Below, piece by piece: positions 61,073 to 64,000 of a DNA stretch of 64,000 bases. The position numbers and the translations under genes were made by a program. Numbering within the stretch: position 1 is the first letter of the stretch; each line of letters starts with the position of its first letter. Origin of the DNA: Gordonibacter sp. 28C (lineage in GTDB: Bacteria > Actinomycetota > Coriobacteriia > Coriobacteriales > Eggerthellaceae); NCBI RefSeq assembly GCF_003339845.1, contig NZ_PPTR01000002.1, forward strand, positions 124,001 through 188,000, written 5' to 3'. The notes beneath the pieces are model-generated. The model searched no databases, was not told the origin of the DNA, and was given only the letters and a program-made list of their open reading frames with translations.

Positions 61073-62062
61073 CTACAGCATGCTCGCGCGCAGCTCCTCG
61101 CCGCTCAGGGGCGACAGGTACGCGGGCGGGATGTCGAACAGCGTCTTGCAGCCCGTCTGCCCCTCGCGGGCAAGGCGGTGCACCGCGCGGGCGCATGCCA
61201 CGAGCACGCTGCCGGTGAACTCGGGGTTGGAGTCCAGCTTCAGCGAGTACTCCACCACGTGCGCGTGCTCGCCACCCGTCCCCGTCACGCCCGAGCGGAT
61301 GACCGAGCCGCCGTGCGGAATGCCGGCGTGGTCGCGGTCGAGCTCCTCCTGCGTGACGAACGTCACCGTGGTGTCGTAGTCGGAGAAGTAGTTCGGCATC
61401 TCCACGATGGCCTTTTCGATGGCCGCCTTGTCGGCACCCTCCTTCGCCACCACGTAGCATTCGCGCGTGTGCTTCTGACGCGTGGTGAGCTCGGGGTTCT
61501 CTCCGGCCCGCACGGCCTCGAGGGCCTCGGGCACGGGCACCGTGTACTGGCGGGCGTCGGCCACGCCCTCGATGCGGCGGATGGCGTCGCTGTGCCCCTG
61601 CGAGACGCCGCGCCCCCAGAACGTGTAGTCGCGCCCTTCGGGCAGGATGCTGTTCGCGTACAGGCGCGCGAGCGAAAACATGCCCGGATCCCAGCCGGCC
61701 GAGATCACGGCCACCTTGCCACCTGCCTTCGCCTCCACGTCCACGTTCGCGAAGTGGACGGGGATGTTCGCGTGGGTGTCGAACGAGTCCACCACGTTGA
61801 ACAGGCTCGCGCACGCCGGCGTCTGCTCGGGCAGGTCGCTCGCGCTGCCGCCGCACAGAACGAGCACGTCCACGTCGTCCGCATGGGCCGCCAAGTCGTC
61901 GGCGGCGTGCACGGCCACGCCCTCGGTCAAAGGCTTCACGGTCGCCGGGTCGCGCCGCGTGAACAGCGCCGCGAACTCCATGTCGTCGTTCTGCCGGCAG
62001 GCCAGCTCCACGCCCCTGCCCAAGTTCCCGTAACCCAAAATGCCGATGCGCGTTTTCGCCAT
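61073..62062 (-). CDS. ddh: meso-diaminopimelate D-dehydrogenase
   Basis: 329-residue NADPH-dependent enzyme that makes meso-diaminopimelate in one step from tetrahydrodipicolinate, supplying lysine and peptidoglycan. N-terminal Rossmann fold IGILGYGNLGRGVE; then VDVLVLCGGSASD, SFDTHANIP, SAGWDPGMFSLARLY, TFWGRGVSQGHSDAI and the substrate region HTRECYVV. Single gene with its own terminator. This dehydrogenase route is found in a limited set of bacteria. Confidence 0.93.
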   Translation of the reverse strand: MAKTRIGILGYGNLGRGVELACRQNDDMEFAALFTRRDPATVKPLTEGVAVHAADDLAAHADDVDVLVLCGGSASDLPEQTPACASLFNVVDSFDTHANIPVHFANVDVEAKAGGKVAVISAGWDPGMFSLARLYANSILPEGRDYTFWGRGVSQGHSDAIRRIEGVADARQYTVPVPEALEAVRAGENPELTTRQKHTRECYVVAKEGADKAAIEKAIVEMPNYFSDYDTTVTFVTQEELDRDHAGIPHGGSVIRSGVTGTGGEHAHVVEYSLKLDSNPEFTGSVLVACARAVHRLAREGQTGCKTLFDIPPAYLSPLSGEELRASML

Positions 62063-62207
62063 GTGCAGCCTCCTGTTGCGATGGTGTCGGTTTTTCCAGG
62101 CTATCCTACCAAGAACGGAGCCGATGCGCGCGCGGAACGAGAGACGAGCAAATTAAATCCAACGCTCCCCCTTGCCAAGCGGACGAGCCCGCGCGGAACG
62201 CCGAAGG

Positions 62208-62903
62208 CTACGCCCGCGCGGCGCGCCAAGCCTCCACGAGCTCGCGGGCGGCGGCCCCGGGGTCGGGCGCGGCGCACACCGCCGACACCACGAAGAAGCC
62301 GTCGACCCCCGTGCGCGCGAGGGCGGGGATGTCCGCGGCCTTCACGCCGCCGCCCACCACGACGGGAAGCGGGCTCGTGCGCGCGAGCTCCGACAAATCG
62401 GCCAGGCTCCTGGTTATCACGTTGCCCGCCGCGTCCATGCCGCAGTCGGGCTTCGTGGCCGTCTCGTGCAAAGGCCCCGCGCCCAGGTAGTCCACGCAGC
62501 CCGTGTCGACCGTGCGCACGTACTCCAGCATCTCGTCGGTGCGCGCCGAAAGGCCCACGACGCCGTCCTCGCCCAGATACCTCCGGCACACCTCCACCGG
62601 CACGTCGGACTGCCCCACGTGCACGCCGTCCACTTTGATGCCGGCCGCGCGCGCCGCCAGCGCCACGTCGAGCCGGTCGTCCACCAAAAGCGCCGCCCGT
62701 CGGGCCGCGCCGGCGCGCTCGATGGCGCCGGCGGCCTCGCGCGCCACCTCCATCAGCTGGCGCGCCGAGCACTCCTTCGAGCGCACCTGCACGCAGGTGA
62801 ACCCCGCCGCCAGCGCCGCCTCCACCACGTCGCCCACCGGGCGCCCGGCCGTGTTCTCGGGGCCCAGCACCAGGTACGCCGTTATGTCCAGGTTATTCCG
62901 CAT
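62208..62903 (-). CDS. thiE: Thiamine phosphate synthase
   Basis: 231-residue TIM-barrel enzyme that joins hydroxymethylpyrimidine diphosphate and thiazole phosphate. Motifs are VQVRSKECSARQL, LLVDDRLDVALAARA, DGVHVGQSDVPV, GLSARTDE, YLGAGPLHETATKPD and VVVGGGVKAADIPAL. Its ATG (62903) overlaps the preceding thiamine-binding gene by 11 bases. Last gene of a thiM-(binding protein)-thiE salvage operon on the minus strand. Confidence 0.93.
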   Translation of the reverse strand: MRNNLDITAYLVLGPENTAGRPVGDVVEAALAAGFTCVQVRSKECSARQLMEVAREAAGAIERAGAARRAALLVDDRLDVALAARAAGIKVDGVHVGQSDVPVEVCRRYLGEDGVVGLSARTDEMLEYVRTVDTGCVDYLGAGPLHETATKPDCGMDAAGNVITRSLADLSELARTSPLPVVVGGGVKAADIPALARTGVDGFFVVSAVCAAPDPGAAARELVEAWRAARA

Positions 62904-63207
62904 GGCCGCCCCCGCCCAAGATGTCGTCCACCTTGCTCACCTTGCGCTCCATCATGCCGGTGTGCCCGGGGCGCACGTCGGCCTTGAGCACGACCTCGGT
63001 GCGGATGCCCTTCTCGGCCAGAACGAACGTCGCGTCCTTCACCACCTGGAACACCTCGTCCCACTCACCCTCGATCTCGGTGAACATGGAGTTCGTCCGG
63101 TTCGGAAGGCCCGACGCGCGGATGACCCGCACGACCTCCGCCACCTCGGCCGCCAACTCGTCGCCCACGCCCAACGGGGCGATGGCCACCGCCACCAACG
63201 TGTTCAT
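62893..63207 (-). CDS. Thiamine-binding protein, MTH1187/YkoF family
   Basis: 104-residue ferredoxin-like small protein: VAVAIAPLGVGDELAAEV, TNSMFTEIEGEWDEVFQVV and a C-terminal KADVRPGHTGMMERKV. Family members (DUF77) are homotetramers that bind thiamine or its pyrimidine. The start ATG 63207 is 5 bases after the thiM stop at 63213, and the end overlaps thiE by 11 bases, so the three are tightly coupled. The charged, glycine-rich last residues (DDILGGGGHAE) are unusual but short. Confidence 0.85.
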   Translation of the reverse strand: MNTLVAVAIAPLGVGDELAAEVAEVVRVIRASGLPNRTNSMFTEIEGEWDEVFQVVKDATFVLAEKGIRTEVVLKADVRPGHTGMMERKVSKVDDILGGGGHAE

Positions 63208-63212
63208 ACGCC

Positions 63213-64000
63213 TCACACCTCTCTGATCTCGAACGGATTGCCCGCGACGTCCGCTGCCGACGCCTCGTAGAGCTCGTCCAAAAACGCCGTCTGGAAGCTT
63301 CCCGGCGCCTGCACGCGCGCGAACGCGCGCGCCCCGGCCAGGTTGTAGGCCGCCGTGGCCGCGAGCGCCGCGGCGAGCGGCGAGGCGACCGCCGCATACA
63401 CGGCGGCCACGCCGCCGAGCGAGCAGCCGAAACCCGTCACCTTCTCCATGAGCGGCGACCCTCCGCGCGACGTCGCCACGACGTCGCCGTCGGTGACCAG
63501 GTCGACCGCCCCGGACACCGCAACGGCCCCTCCGGTCCAGCGCGCCAGGGCGACGGCCGCGCCCTCGGCCGCGCCCACCTCGTCGGTGGAGTCCACCCCG
63601 CGCACCTGGGCCCGAACGTCGCCGCCGTCCAGTTCCCACAGCCCCGCCAGCGCGATGACCTCGGAGGCGTTCGCCCGCACGACGGCGGGCCTGCACGCCT
63701 TCAGCTCCTTCAAGATGCCGGTGCGCAGCGACCCGATGCCGATGCCCACCGGGTCGAGCACCCACGGCTTGCCCAGCTCGCGCATGGCCCGCGCGGCGCG
63801 CGGCATCGTCTCCTCGTGCACGGGCAGCAGCGTGCCCAAGTTGAGGTACAGCGCGCCGCCCGCCTGCGCCAAAAACTCCGCCTCGTCGGGCAGGTAAACC
63901 ATGGCCGCCGACCCGCCGGCCGCCAGCTGCGCGTTGGCCACGAAGTTCACGCTCACGGCGTTCGTGACCGAGCCGACCAACGGCACCTCCCGCCGCGCCG
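63213..64000 (-). CDS. thiM: Hydroxyethylthiazole kinase, 5' end outside window
   Basis: Phosphorylates the thiazole alcohol for thiamine salvage. Visible residues begin ARREVPLVGSVTNAVSVNFV, the ThiM N-terminal signature (usual ITN-x-V). Further motifs are LNLGTL, WVLDPVGIG, VVRANASEV and the anion-hole/catalytic KVTGFGCSLGG (usual TG-GC). The frame has no stop to the window end, and the start codon with about 20-30 residues lies beyond 64000. First visible gene of the thiamine salvage operon; any TPP riboswitch would lie outside. Confidence 0.92.
   Translation of the reverse strand, partial: ARREVPLVGSVTNAVSVNFVANAQLAAGGSAAMVYLPDEAEFLAQAGGALYLNLGTLLPVHEETMPRAARAMRELGKPWVLDPVGIGIGSLRTGILKELKACRPAVVRANASEVIALAGLWELDGGDVRAQVRGVDSTDEVGAAEGAAVALARWTGGAVAVSGAVDLVTDGDVVATSRGGSPLMEKVTGFGCSLGGVAAVYAAVASPLAAALAATAAYNLAGARAFARVQAPGSFQTAFLDELYEASAADVAGNPFEIREV

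Overview
The window reads as a chromosomal segment of a GC-rich Gram-positive anaerobe, most likely an Eggerthella-type member of the Coriobacteriia (Eggerthellaceae). This is inferred from the GC-rich coding sequence, a molybdopterin oxidoreductase operon beside an MFS transporter and a LuxR regulator with a membrane-embedded N-terminal half, an anaerobic Fe-S serine dehydratase, and meso-diaminopimelate dehydrogenase. No rRNA, tRNA, CRISPR array, replication origin or intact insertion sequence was seen.

Layout. 1-5.1 kb: ribosomal str/S10 superoperon on the minus strand (rpsL, rpsG, fusA, rpsJ, rplC, rplD, start of rplW), with a good promoter at 5113-5141 and no tuf between fusA and rpsJ. 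5.2-6.2 kb: RelB-like antitoxin and PIN toxin with a palindrome over the promoter. 6.3-18.6 kb: metabolic and housekeeping genes (M20 peptidase, nitroreductase, CBS-type inorganic pyrophosphatase, serine dehydratase, SlyD-like isomerase, two radical SAM proteins), a TetR regulator, and a tandem pair of nuclease-less DUF262 proteins. 18.9-25.5 kb: an operon of a leucine-rich-repeat protein, a VWA protein and a MoxR-type AAA ATPase fused to an ArsM-like methyltransferase. 25.7-34.6 kb: a molybdoenzyme locus made of a zinc-ribbon protein, a molybdopterin subunit without an N-terminal Fe-S motif, a ferredoxin-like subunit that has lost its cluster cysteines, a small partner protein, an MFS transporter and a transmembrane LuxR regulator. 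A conserved block of about 60 bp lies in front of both the enzyme operon and the transporter.

34.7-46.5 kb: DegV, PcrA/UvrD helicase, DAHP synthase with chorismate mutase, UppP, a PARG-like macrodomain protein, a MATE exporter, a frameshifted DUF91/DUF5655-type gene, and guaA. 46.5-50.9 kb is visibly AT-richer and carries a restriction-modification pair: a nuclease-methylase fusion and a specificity subunit with two near-identical halves. 51.2-64 kb: a deformylase-like protein with an altered active site, an ADP-ribosylglycohydrolase, a HelD-like helicase, an NhaC antiporter, a PurF-like protein without the glutaminase cysteine, an RNA phosphodiesterase, a WYL regulator with matching TGTACC/GGTACA operators, meso-DAP dehydrogenase, and a thiamine salvage operon (thiM, thiamine-binding protein, thiE) that runs off the window.

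Several proteins keep a well-known fold but have lost the residue that defines its chemistry: the ferredoxin-like subunit, the PurF-like protein, the deformylase-like protein, the PARG-like protein and the ArsM-like domain. A dispersed inverted-repeat family occurs at 12.4, 18.8, 38.3 and 53.4 kb.
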